A stretch of DNA of 64,000 nucleotides, taken from Megamerina dolium (lineage: Eukaryota > Arthropoda > Insecta > Diptera > Megamerinidae). The translations under genes were made by a program, and so were the position numbers. The notes beneath the pieces were generated by a model. It searched no databases, was not told where the DNA came from, and worked only from the letters and a program-made list of their open reading frames with translations. This document shows, piece by piece, positions 9,691 to 20,700 of this stretch; the first letter of the stretch is position 1; each line of letters starts with the position of its first letter. Location: positions 23,211,253 to 23,275,252 of the forward strand of contig OY978525.1 of assembly GCA_963854835.1 (NCBI GenBank). The letters are read 5' to 3'.

Positions 9691-12587
9691 CCGCGCAAAT
9701 AAAAAATTTGGCGGGAATACGTTGTTCACATGCTCCGCCCTATTGTTCGAAAAGTAATATTTATTTAAGAAGAACCTTTTAAATACTTAAGTCTTAAATT
9801 ATGGCATCATAGTAACGAATTGTTTTTCAATTATGTTAATTGTGACATGTCCTTAACAAGTACGTGTATATAATATTAGTTGAATATATCATAATAAAAA
9901 TAAATAAATGAATGATATAGCGTAAAATGGGATGTTAAGGGACACAAGAGAATATCTGGGTAAAATTATATGTAGTATATTCCGGAAATTTCCACCGAAA
10001 GGCGCTTAAATCTAAATGATTGTCTATATTTTTATAATTTACATTTAAATTTATGATTTTGAAAGTAAAAATATGATTTATTTTGGAGTAAAACGCGATT
10101 GTTTGGAAGAGTCATTATAAAGTGTTAGGGAGTTTGTTTAAAAAGTATTGTGGATTAATACTCGGAAATGATATCTTCTCATTGAAAATTTTTAATTTAA
10201 TATTTTTGGACAATTACAGTATGTTAGGTAATTCGCAGTAATTTCACTACATCATTGAAGGTCGATGAACAATATTGAATGGCCCAAGAATTATATTTTT
10301 CGGATAATTTCATGCACTGAATTCAAATGACATACCCACATAGTTTCATTTCTCCTTCGTTGTCATGTAGCACTATCTTTGATGGCAGCAACTGTGAATA
10401 CTTGTGCCACAATATCAATTTAAAGTCAACAAAGATGTTCAATTTCTTAGCACCCCATGTTACGGTACATAATACGTCAGGCATTCGTAAAATTCCAATG
10501 AAAAATTAATGTAAATAAAACCGGTCACACTATGTATGTACCTATTGGAAAGTAGGCTAATTTTTTTATTGGTTTAATCAAAAAAGTGAAACTAAATAAA
10601 AAAAGAATAAAAAGAAAGTCCAACTTGTTCGTTGGTTACGCATACGTGAACAACAAATGTCATACAACGATGACCTGTCAACAAAGCGAAGGTACATTTT
10701 ATATGCTCTACGTACATGTTGTAAGCAATTTGAACGGATTTTATTGGTTGGTTACGTACTGTTCAGGGAAAACGGGATTGAGGTTTATTACAAATTTATT
10801 TCTACTGTTATTTCCAATTTCTCTAATTGAATTGCATGAATGTGTGATATGTTTGCTTTGGTTATATTATATTTGACTGGACTTCAAAAGCAATTTCCAA
10901 TCATAACAACAACAATACGCTGACCTTTTGAAGCAATAAGGACATTGATATGTGTGCCTATGTACAACCGGTCACATTTACCCTTACCACAAGCCATTCA
11001 CTCACCTATTTATACACACACACACACACGCATAAATGCGTTTATATAGGTACTATATGAATAAGTCAAAAGCGTCATTTTATGGGTGATTGGTGTTTGG
11101 TAAACACCCAGAGGTACACACACGTTGCGTTATGGGTTGTGTTTTATAAAAGAATATAAAGAAGTTATGCACTTTATATTGGTCATTTCATAATACTTTT
11201 ACAAAAAAAAAAAATTACAACAAAGAAAATAAGGACCTAAAAAAAGGGTCAAATCGTTTTACAATATCATAAAAATGTAATCAAAGGTTTTCATAATTGG
11301 AATAGTTTTTAAATATGTACGAATGCTTTGTTCCATTTGGTTTGGTAGAGTACAATAAATGAAATCAAGTAAATAATTTATAAATAAACTCTTTTCTGTT
11401 TCTAATAACAAACAAATTAGCACACACGCGTACATCAATTGGTTACAGCGAACTTTTTTCAATTTCAATTCGAATTTGAATTGCTGAATTTCCCTGTTCT
11501 TAATTTTTTTGAGTGTTCCAACCGATGGAGGGCACTGTTACGAGTTTTATGACGTACCCCATGATAACCCTCAGTAAGGTATTAAGTAGGTTATGGAACT
11601 ATATACCGTTGCCACAATTTGCCTCTTTTGCCGTTATTTACAAGTACCTTGCTAGCCAGAAGTGTGTTAAATGATCACGTATTTCAACGTAGAGTGCATT
11701 AAGTACTCTATGTTCTTTCCGAAAATCAGTAAATTCAAGATATCAGTATGATGTGGTATGATCAGATGTGGTCACACATTTCTAAATCTAACTGAAATCG
11801 GATTAAGTGCTATAGATTTTCAAAGAATATAGCTCAAATTTCATTTAGATCTGATTTTCGGTTCATTCGTTGTTCGGTTTTTACACCAAATTGAATATAT
11901 GGTTAACCTAACTATTAAGTTTCGTCATGTTTCTCGCATAGGAATGACATAACACAGGCAGTTGTTCACCGAATTTCCTGCTGTGGATTCCTTGTTTGGG
12001 AAAACCAAGTGTGGTTGTTGATGACGTTATAATGGTTTTAATAGAAGCAAACAGAATTGTGCCAACTCATGACATCACAAAGACACACAAAGAAACTTTC
12101 ATCATTCGATCATCTCCGACCATCTGAAGAAGGACACATTATCAGGTTAAATATGACTATTCCTCATGAGCTCAAAGAAGTTCATCTCATCAACTGCAAT
12201 ACTCACATCAAATGCAGCAAAAAAAAAAAAAAGAGTGGGAAAAGTACTAATGGCACAGTGGTGAAAATTATGCTCCATCGATGTTCGAAGAAAAGTCTCA
12301 ACTAGCTATACTTATGGTAAGATTTTTTTAAGAGGGTGTTACGAGTGTTGTATTTTTCGACCTTCTATCATGAAGCCAATGATGGCTTTTAATTCTTTGC
12401 TAGAAAAGAACGGTTGTTCTACAAGCGCGAATTTATGCAATTTCCCGAAAAGTTCGAAAAGAGTCATACAACAAAATGATCACTGATCAATTCTTGCGCT
12501 TTGTTCTATATACTCAAAACTGAGCCTTGGCGCTCAACATACAAATGTGTCATAGGTCTTCCGACAACTTATATGATGAGTGATGTG
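9691..12587. other. AT-rich intergenic DNA
   Basis: No gene seen. A (CA)n run lies at about 11012-11030. A TATAAAAG near 11145 is followed only by an 8-codon ORF. The frame near 10586 begins at a GTG and has no motif. Confidence 0.5.
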
Positions 12588-12822
12588 TTTTTCTTTCGAA
12601 CAGTACTCACCTGTTGGCAAGCAACTGATCATTCTGGTGGCACTCAAAATGTGCTATGAAAAAGCAACTCAAAGAGCTCAGTAAAAGTGATTTCACAAGA
12701 GTTAGGAACCATTCGAAACTGGTTAATATAAGTAGGTCACTTCTGATACTGTCCACAATTTAAGACCGGACAATAGTACTAGAACAGAAAGCCACCTGTA
12801 AGTACCATATATGTATTTAATG
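12588..12822 (+). repeat. tRNA-derived SINE, head lost, diverged
   Basis: It starts at the body block tttttctttcgaacagt-ctcacctgttggcaagcaa. The family landmarks continue through ggttaatataagtaggtc and acaatagtact to the agtaccatatatgtattta 3' end. The tRNA head is absent and the body has many substitutions, so this is an old copy. Confidence 0.75.
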
Positions 12823-14499
12823 ATTTTACCGGTTATGTGTGGGAGAAATCTCTGAGAAAAGGTATATCTTTTTTGGAATTTTGAGGATTACAATTTCTTT
12901 TAGATCATACAATGAGCTTGTTTTCAAGAATTTCTCTGTTATGGCGTGTATAAAGTGAAAACTACGTCTGCGTTTCTTGGTCTAACTAGTAGTAGTTGGT
13001 GTTATTTTAGCTGTTTCAGCTACACAAGTAATTTTGAAAAGCGATAGTAGGAGCGAACTTAGGAGAAGTTTTAGGTAACTACGAACAAATGGAAAACTGA
13101 TCGCATAAGGTCCGAGCTATATGGCAAACACATCAAAATTTGTTTGCCAAACTTTTTCAATGCTTGGGTGGCTATCAAAGACATGATCAAAGGGCTCTTG
13201 GTATATTTTTATTAATAATCATAAAGTAATTTCGATCAAAATAACATTTTTTACTTATACTATTTGGCAAATATTAGTAGAAGTGTTTTTGAAATGAAAT
13301 GTTTTTCTTGGTTGTCTTTAATATGGTTTTATATTATTATGTAAATTGCGTTTTTTTAAGCGAACATGTATGTGCTATCGTCGTTTCTCCATTTTCCCTC
13401 TCTTTCAATGTCTTCCTGACGTGTCTTCGATTTTTGTTCTGGATTTTTTTTATTTTTCTTCATTTGACTTTCAATTGAAAATTCATAGCCGCAAACTTAT
13501 TCATAGCCATTGCAAGAATGAATTTTTTTTTACATTAATATTAAAACAGACTACCTTTCTCATAACGTCAAAGATATTTGCTTCTGCCCTCTAATCCAAT
13601 TCAACTGCAGCTCTCCTCGTATGTGTCCTTTATTTACTTCAGCTTCTCCTCTAGAACTAACTTTCTGGCTACCTTTAAATCGACGACATTTTACTGACTT
13701 TGCGAAATATCTAAAGTTATTGAGTCCGAAACGATATGAACTTTTTTTTTATTGCCTACTTCATGACGTTTTATATGAGGTGTGCTAACATTATTTTGTT
13801 ATTTTTTTACACCAAATATTGTCATTTCCGCCGTCATGCCTAATATTATTGCCTTTGACGTGTAAATATTGTAATACCGTCAAAGAGGGGCGAGAATGAA
13901 AACTGTATAAGAGACGGCATTAATTTTTAACCGTAATGGTTTTTGACTTTGCTGCCGTAATGCTCCATAGTTATCCCTCCCTCATAGAAAATTGCTGGTT
14001 TTGCTGGCATGTGCCTCTATTTGTATTCTCTAAAGACATTTTCGATTTGTGTACGTATCTTATAAGTATACTATAGATGAACATTCATACATATATGCTA
14101 TGAACATTAGATACTTTAGTATATAAAGGGTTAAATAAAATGCTCATATTTACAAATTGTCTTGTTGGTGTATGTAGTATTTGTCATTTCGTAGTATTAT
14201 ATTTTGTATAGCCAACCTTTGCAGACTTGTATTAATATATTATTAACAACATCCTAATATAGATTTATGTTTCTTTAACGTTACTACAGAATTCATTAAA
14301 ATATCTAACATTTGTCGCTACATTATATACCTAATGTCGAATGTTGAGTAAAATTTTATGCGACATTTGTGTCATGTTGTATTCATTAAAGATGCTCATA
14401 TTATAGTGCAGCTCGTTAAACTTTTATCGTTAACTTATGATTTCATTGACTTATTAAAATTTTTAAGTCGGGTTCTTTCAGATCACGCTTATAATAGGT
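12823..14499. other. AT-rich intergenic DNA
   Basis: Nothing recognised. A TATATAAAG near 14120 is only about 30 bp from the next ATG, which opens a 23-codon hydrophobic frame, so it was not called as a gene. Confidence 0.5.
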
Positions 14500-14786
14500 T
14501 TATTTGCTAACTGGCAACTTTCAACAATTGTTAACAATTGTTCGCGTACTCGATTTATGTGACAGAGAATCCAAAAATGAGAGCATAAAAATTGAAGAGA
14601 ACTGATAGTTCCATCACCTATAGAAATAGAAAATCCAGCTGTCAATTACGCACTCTGATTGTCAATTTGCAAGTTTTTGATATGTTTTCGTTCGCGTACT
14701 TTCTGCATATTTTCTCACATTGAGAGTGTTATTTGTTTTTACTCTCTTAATGACAGAAAGTGATGGTAATGTAAGCGAACAAACTT
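14500..14786 (-). mobile_element. MITE copy related to 20038-20485, interrupted by a LINE
   Basis: On the minus strand the order cttacattaccatcactttc, then aaacttgcaaattgacaatc, then aattgacagctggatttt, then aacaattgttgaaagtt matches the interior of the complete MITE at 20038-20485 (cttacattactatcact, aaacttgtaaattgacagtc, aaatgacagctggattta, aactattgttgaaagtt). Its outer inverted repeats are not recognisable. An R1-like LINE sits at its right edge, and a short diverged continuation may follow at 15509-15545. Confidence 0.65.
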
Positions 14787-15508
14787 TTTTTTTTGGCGTT
14801 GAGGTGGGGTAAAAAATACCCCAAGATAGGGCCGTTGTTCCTACGTGTGTGGTGTATCCACTAAATCCTCTCCTGGATTCTTCGCCTGCCCCGGGACTAC
14901 TATTGCATTACTTCGGGGCAAGAAATCCAAGATGGCGTCCTGAAGAGGACTCCAATTCTGTTGCTCTACCTGCCTCCAGGGTCGCCATTCTATTTTTGTT
15001 GCAGGGTTATGTCGTAGCAGTATTATGTTACGTCAGGATGATGTTCAGGAACTCTTTCCATTTCTCGCCGTTTCTTTTTAATCACGCCTTCGACCAAGTT
15101 TGCTACCGCATTCCAATTTTTTTCGTTTGCCATCATTTCCTCTATGATATTTCCAGTCGTGTATGCTTCTATTAACCGTTCTAGCGCATATCTTTCATTA
15201 CACCACCGTTCACATCTAAAAAACGTGTGTTCTGTTTAGTCAAATTCTGTGTCGCAATATATACATCGTGGTTGGTCTGATTTCCCCATACGATGCAAAT
15301 ATTTTTTAAAGTAGCCATGAGCGGATAGAAACTGCGTGAGGTAATAATTTACTTCACCGTATTTTCTTTGAGTTCATTTTTTAAGGTCGCTTGGTTCGCT
15401 GTTCCATCTTGCTTGCCACATATCTATGGTTTGTCGTCTCGCTTTTTGGGGACTTAGCCCCGGCGGCCTCATATTTTTGCTTTCCATTTTTGTCTGCGTT
15501 TTGTCTAC
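14787..15508 (-). mobile_element. 5'-truncated R1-like LINE insertion with poly(A)
   Basis: A LINE 3' end inserted on the minus strand. It is flanked by a 12-bp direct repeat, gcgaacaaactt, at 14775-14786 and 15509-15520, where the last two bases may belong to the poly(A). On the minus strand the element ends in a run of about ten A residues right before that repeat, as target-primed reverse transcription produces. It contains the C-terminus of ORF2 and a 3' UTR of about 230 bp. The 5' part of the LINE is absent, the usual result of incomplete reverse transcription. Confidence 0.85.
15023..15502 (-). pseudogene. R1-like LINE ORF2 C-terminus
   Basis: This is the C-terminal segment of a reverse transcriptase polyprotein. 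One minus-strand frame reads MWQARW, then YGEVNYYLTQFLSAHGYFKKYLHRMG, then a Cys-Cys-His-Cys motif (C-I-Y-C, T-E-H-T, F-F-R-C), and ends at a TAA at 15023-15025. In R1-clade elements this knuckle follows the RT domain and is thought to bind nucleic acid. Two in-frame stops (TGA in LKK*TQRK, TAA in EFD*TEHT) show that the copy is dead. There is no frameshift, so it is fairly young. Confidence 0.85.
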
Positions 15509-15520
15509 GCGAACAAACTT

Positions 15521-16880
15521 AACGTTTCAAGTGCTGTTCTTTTGGGTATGAGTTAGGTTCGAAGGAATTTCTTAGCCAGTCAAAGGCTGATTGTGATGTA
15601 AGTTCTAAGTTCAAGTTTCAAGTAATTTTCGAGGCTAGGGAAAAAAATAAGTTTCAAACGGAATATCACATCCCGGTTTATTCGTTGGTTCCAAAATAGA
15701 GTGTAGGATAATCTCAAAGAACCTGTAAAATACAATGTTTTTCGAGGTTAAAAAGAAACCAAAAGGCAGAAATATTACCACGGATTGAAATCCAATTTCC
15801 CAAAATCAACAGAATATAACCTAGGCTGGTCTGTTGGACATCCTATTTCAATTTCTTTCAAGCGCTGTGTAATTAAAGTTAATTATTTTCGGATTTTGCA
15901 AAATAGTATTGTATATGTATGTGTACTGCAGCATCCTTATTATATTGTGTGATTGTATGTGCACTGCCAAATTCGTATTGTACCAATATTGTATTGTTAT
16001 ACAATATTAATATACAATATTATTTGTATTAATATACAATATTATTATTTATAATACATTTAATACCTACCTATATAAACAAAAACAAATGCTCTGCTGT
16101 TCTTTATACGCTTCAATGATTCTAAAAATAGGTATGTACAATCTACCTTCATTTTTCCATTTATTATATATATTTTTTTGTTATTAAAATTAATCATTTG
16201 GCTAATTAACTCTGACAGCAAATGTACAAATAAAACTAAAAATATATTCGTGGTTTTTTGGTTGTTTAGCAAACATTAACGAGGGTGTATGCATATGCGG
16301 ATTGAGCAATAAGTACCCGTATTTGAAGAAAGCTTGCATTGTTGAAGGAAATTTTGTCAACACTTGCCGTTTGTATATACATTTTTATCAGGATCAGAAC
16401 AAGAAGTTTGAATGTTCCACACTGACGAAATTAATGTAAATAGCATACTCCATCGGACCTGTCTATTAAAGTATTTTATGAAAAGACAATCAATATTCTA
16501 CAGTATAACTTAGAAGTTAAAGAGTCCTCAGTCCACTAGATGTGGCGATTCCTTTTTGAATATTAGTTGGAGAATAAGATTCAAAACGATTTATCCATAA
16601 CCATATGACACACTAAGCACCTAGTAGTAGCAGTACCTTGGTTGATTATTTTATAGATAATGTAGGAAATAAGGTAATGATACCTTAATGATATGGTAGA
16701 AAATGTAATTAAAATCGGCGCCATGTGACTATTTTGTTTGAAACGTAGCTATAGATGATTCAGTACTCTAATAATTTTCATTTGGAAGTCCCTTACATCC
16801 GATAAATATATCGATAATGAGCACTTTTTATCCCACTTATTGAAACTTTTTCAAACCAAATCCAGTTTAGGTTAGCCTAG
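15521..16880. other. AT-rich intergenic DNA with old repeat
   Basis: Positions 15690-15860 resemble 380-510 (see that entry). A palindromic taatatacaatatta tract lies at about 15985-16050. The hydrophobic minus-strand frame at 16060-16272 has no motif and was not called. Confidence 0.4.
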
Positions 16881-16884
16881 GAGA

Positions 16885-17640
16885 TGTTCGTTCAGCGAAT
16901 ACCCTATCATTTTATCTACCCATCAAACCAACCTAAGTCCTTGACGAACATTAGCTACCGATATCATTCTCTGGCTCAGATGTTTGTAACGATTTGTATA
17001 TACAGCAGGACGAATATGCGGAAAAGTTTGAAGTTCCGCCTCATCTCCAAAGCTTTTGCAAAAGAGATGTGTGAGATGGTTTAGGCCCAGTCTTGGGGCG
17101 TGAGGACCAAAGAGGCAATGGTCCGTAATCACTACCACTTAAGTTGAAATAAGATATTTATTTGATTCAGTAAGCTGTCATGTTCATTTCATACTGAATG
17201 TAAGCCAGATCATTTCCACTGTTCTACAAATTGATGAGTTGGTCCACTTTTTATGGAAAACATTGCTTGTGATATAATTATTGTTTTATGGAAAACATTG
17301 CATGTGGTATTATCCAAGTTAAACTTTCACATGAATAGATATTTTTTGAAAGATAATTGTTTTCATTTGCGGCTTTATTAATGGTCTATTTTGCATGCTC
17401 ATCGGTTCCTCCGGGTTCCCGTATACCCGTGTGCGCGAATAAACGGCATCGGATAATATTGAACTGCTCCGTTGAAATATCTGCGACAGTAAAGGATGAC
17501 TTTGGATTTCACGAGTAATGACCCAGGGTTCTAATAACAGCTTCGGTGTTATTCAAGATGCAAATGCCTTTGTAAGACATTATTCTGTTTGATTTATGTA
17601 AGTGCAGTGCGTATAGCCTTGAACTGTGTTAGAATACACT
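16885..17640 (-). pseudogene. RNase H-bearing LINE ORF2 3' part
   Basis: Minus strand, in LINE order. At about 17640-17590 is a block like the RNase H helix F-Q-A-E-x-x-A-I (read here as QFKAIRTAL). At about 17460-17390 is HTGI-R-x-x-x-x-x-DEHAK, matching the RNase H H-T/S-G-I-x-G-N-E-x-A-D-x-x-A motif, with the Gly-Asn-Glu lost. At 17138-16923 is ITDHCLFGPHAPRLGL followed by F-C-K-S-F-G-D-E, matching the C-terminal TGHCLIGxHAxRLG...CRSCGDEEE region of I/Jockey-group LINEs. Stops and frame changes are frequent. The same family left pieces at 33.1-33.9, 36.7-37.2 and 41.0-41.4 kb. Confidence 0.7.
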
Positions 17641-19740
17641 TCAGCGATTAGGCAACCGGAATCAAATCGAGTTTAGAATAATTAAAATTAAAAAACGTAC
17701 CACTAATTTTTGCTTAGTCGGGGTTGTACTGTTTAGTAATCCAACTAATATTATCCAATCCTGAACAGAAGAGTTCCTTCGAAAGATGTTTCATGTCACT
17801 TTGGTTAAGTGGGCACTAATTGAAAGAACAAATTTGTAGTCTTTTTGAACAAAAATTTGAATTGACTGAATCCGGGAAGATATATTAGCTTGGTTTGCTG
17901 GCAAGAGAATCCTCCTTAAATAAAAAGAAAAAGAAAAGAACTTTGTTTTATAAGGATGGGTCAACCGCAAAGTGGATAGTACATTCGTTTTCTATACAAA
18001 ATGATTCTCAGATTTCAATTTCGATCTGATGACATCTCAATAATATATTTTTAGGAAGACAAGCATTTTCCTTATATACGACAAATTTTGGAAAATCCAT
18101 TCTTCTATTCGAAAATGATTAGCTACAGTCTAGTACTGACTGACGTTCATACGTTCATTAGAAAATTATGATTCTAAGTTCGTCGATGCAATTGATGTCA
18201 AGTACTCGCAACTTCAGAAACTTAGGTACTTATTAATCCACCCTCGTAGATAGGTATAAGTATAATCAATAGTAATCAAAATAATAATCATTCAATATGA
18301 ATTGAAAGTGTACTCTGCTTATGATGATATTGCTATTGATGGTTGATAGGTAGTGATGGTGGTTGGTAAAAGTTAACCGCAAATCATTCATTTTTATAAC
18401 TTTGCATGTGTGTGTGTATTATGAATACGTATGCACATACTCATATGTATATATGTTAAAATTCTAATTATACGAAAGTAATTTTTCCTTCAATTTTTTT
18501 TTTTTTGTTTTATTGTGCGCACTCACCCTTATAACCAAAATGAAATAAGACCACAATGAAAATAGCAAAAAAAAAAAAAATTAAGCAGCTACGACAAACA
18601 TCATAAAAATATAAATAAGAGTACATACACACATACATGTGCTTCTTCCATTCTTGTAATATCAGCTACATGAGCCACAACAAGCTACCAGTAAGATCTG
18701 ACACCTAAACACCCACAACCATTGCATCAATTGCTTATAAATACAATTTTCACGCTCATAATAATTATTTGTGTGGTTGTTATTCTGATGATGGTTTGTG
18801 CTCCTCTTGCATCTTCGTAAGATTTCTCTTGTTTCTCTTTCAAATCTTTTTTGGTTTTTGTTAATTTTTTTGTTTCTTTCTTATTGACTGCATCACAATG
18901 TGAGTTGTGAAGTAAAATTCGTATGAACTCATGCGACCACATAACGTATGTATGAATATGTATTCGTATGAAAAATTATTTGTATTTGCTTGGTGTTGTA
19001 ATTCTTTTGCACTTTACTGCTTGTTGCTCATTTCACTTCACTTCATTTGAGATTTCATTTGTTGTTCTTTTACATACGAACATGTATTCATTCGTCTTGT
19101 TGTTGTTACCGTTGATGTTCAGTTGGATTTTTCGCAATCAAGCAAATGACTTTTTTGATGCAAAAGTAATAATGAACTCAGAAGAAGTGATTTCATATAA
19201 GTTAATATATACATACTATATGGTGCATATGCGTATATACATGTACCTTCTGTATGTTGAGATGTTTATAAATATATGTATACAAACAAGTAAAGTACAA
19301 TGTACGTACATGTTTTTGTATATGAACATCCTTGTATGTAAATGTATATAGACACCATATACATATATCTAAGCATAGGTACATCTATTTCTATAGTTGA
19401 TTTTCTTTCGTATGAAAAATGAAAATGAAGTGTATGTAATGTATGAAATTTCCCAAAGGATTCCAACATGTAGAGCTAAAATATACTTATACATGTATGT
19501 ATCTACGTAGTACGTAACTGCATAAGTATGAGTAAATATGGCTAGATGGTTAACATTAGTATTTATTTTAAGGATATTTTTCATGAATAAGTTACAGCAA
19601 GTGTTACTATTGTAGATATTATGTCGAATAGTAGGTATGAACATTGATATCAAGAAAAGGAAAAGAAGAACTTAATTCGATTATACAAAAATTTTGGTAT
19701 TTAAAATGATATACAATATTTATTTAATCATGTCATTATA
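17641..19740. other. AT-rich intergenic DNA
   Basis: No supported gene. A 127-codon frame at 18968-19351 opens with a signal-like hydrophobic run but continues as repetitive Tyr/Met/Ile codons from (TATG)-like DNA. It looks compositional. Confidence 0.45.
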
Positions 19741-19998
19741 GGCTAGGTTATTGTGGTTGCCCTCTCCCTGAGAGGACACACTCAGGCCAAAAAAGGCCAA
19801 TTGTAATACCAGCAAGCTTCTCTTCCGATACTGTTGTGCATGTTAAATTTGGACAGAATTAGAAGGGACTTACTTATATTAACTTAGTTTTGTCACAGAG
19901 CTACTTTAAGAAGCATTTTTAGCAAATTGTTACTGCCGGAAAAATTGCCAATTACTTGCCGACAGGTGGCTATTGTTCGAAAAGAAAATCTTCAATGG
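19741..19998 (-). repeat. tRNA-derived SINE, (CCTAA)-tail type, head lost
   Basis: Read on the minus strand, the body (gaacaatagccacctgtcggcaagt, then caacagtatcggaagagaagctt) is followed by a different 3' end from the (ATTT)n copies: ggcctgagtgtgtcctctca, then gggagagggcaaccacaataacctagcc. The same end occurs at 26335-26417. This supports a second SINE subfamily. Confidence 0.75.
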
Positions 19999-20037
19999 TT
20001 TCAGTTTTTGAGCGAGAAGAATTTTATAGGGATGTAA

Positions 20038-20485
20038 TAGCCTAGACAGACGGCAGCCTAATTCAGGCTTACCGGCGCACTTAATCCGAATAAAATAATA
20101 ACCTGACAGACGGCAGTATTGCGGATTAACTAACGGCTGATTGCTGTTTTATTAGGTCTGTCCACTTACATTACTATCACTATCAATTTATGTCATCTAT
20201 CCCTCTCGATATGACAAATCTACAAGAAGTACGTGAACTGAAAACTATCAGAAACTTGTAAATTGACAGTCACCGTTCGTAAATGACAGCTGGATTTATT
20301 TGTTCGCCAACACTCTTCATGTTGAAAACTGTTAACTATTGTTGAAAGTTTTTTGTTTCGAACACGAATCCTCTTTTCTTTTGAGAATTAACTCATAGAA
20401 TTTATGCGGATTAGCTGCAGTTAATGACCGAGTTAATTCGAATTATCTCGGTAATCCGGAATTAGGCTGCCGTCTGTCTAGGCTA
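20038..20485. mobile_element. Complete MITE with 36-bp inverted repeats
   Basis: A 448-bp non-coding element. The left end (20038-20073) and right end (20450-20485) are inverted repeats matching at about 34 of 36 positions and beginning tagcctagacagacggcag. The outermost TA on each side fits a TA target duplication. A partial copy of the end sequence (cctgacagacggcag) recurs internally at about 20101-20116. There is no transposase frame. A related copy lies at 14500-14786. Confidence 0.85.
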
Positions 20486-20534
20486 TAAGACCAAATTCGT
20501 TCTTAAAATCTGCATGTTGTACTTACAGACAGTT

Positions 20535-20700
20535 CAAGTTGTTTGGACCGTCTTGAAATTGAGAAATTCTGGTATTCAGCAACACTTGAGTAAACGGCGG
20601 CAATAACTCTTTATTTCGACGAATTCGACAATTCGATGAATAGCAAGCACGAGCGGACGATTATTTCAACCATAAAAAGGGGAAGAGTACACGAAAAGTT
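20535..20700 (-). pseudogene. rosa-like transposase N-terminal fragment
   Basis: Plus-strand attctggtattcagcaacac and agcaagcacgagcggacgattat parallel 9173-9195 and 9303-9326 of the rosa element (attctggtcttcggcaacac; attgcttgcgtaattggacgattat) in the same order and spacing. This region encodes part of the N-terminal DNA-binding domain. It is a third, very decayed copy of the family, with no frame left. Confidence 0.6.

Noticed and set aside
14118..14220. Mini-gene after TATATAAAG
   Set aside because: The ATG lies only about 30 bp from the TATA, leaving essentially no 5' UTR, and the 23-codon product is only hydrophobic.
18968..19351. 127-aa membrane or secreted protein
   Set aside because: After a hydrophobic start the sequence is made of Tyr/Met/Ile/Leu codons from TATG-rich DNA. 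There is no promoter or motif.
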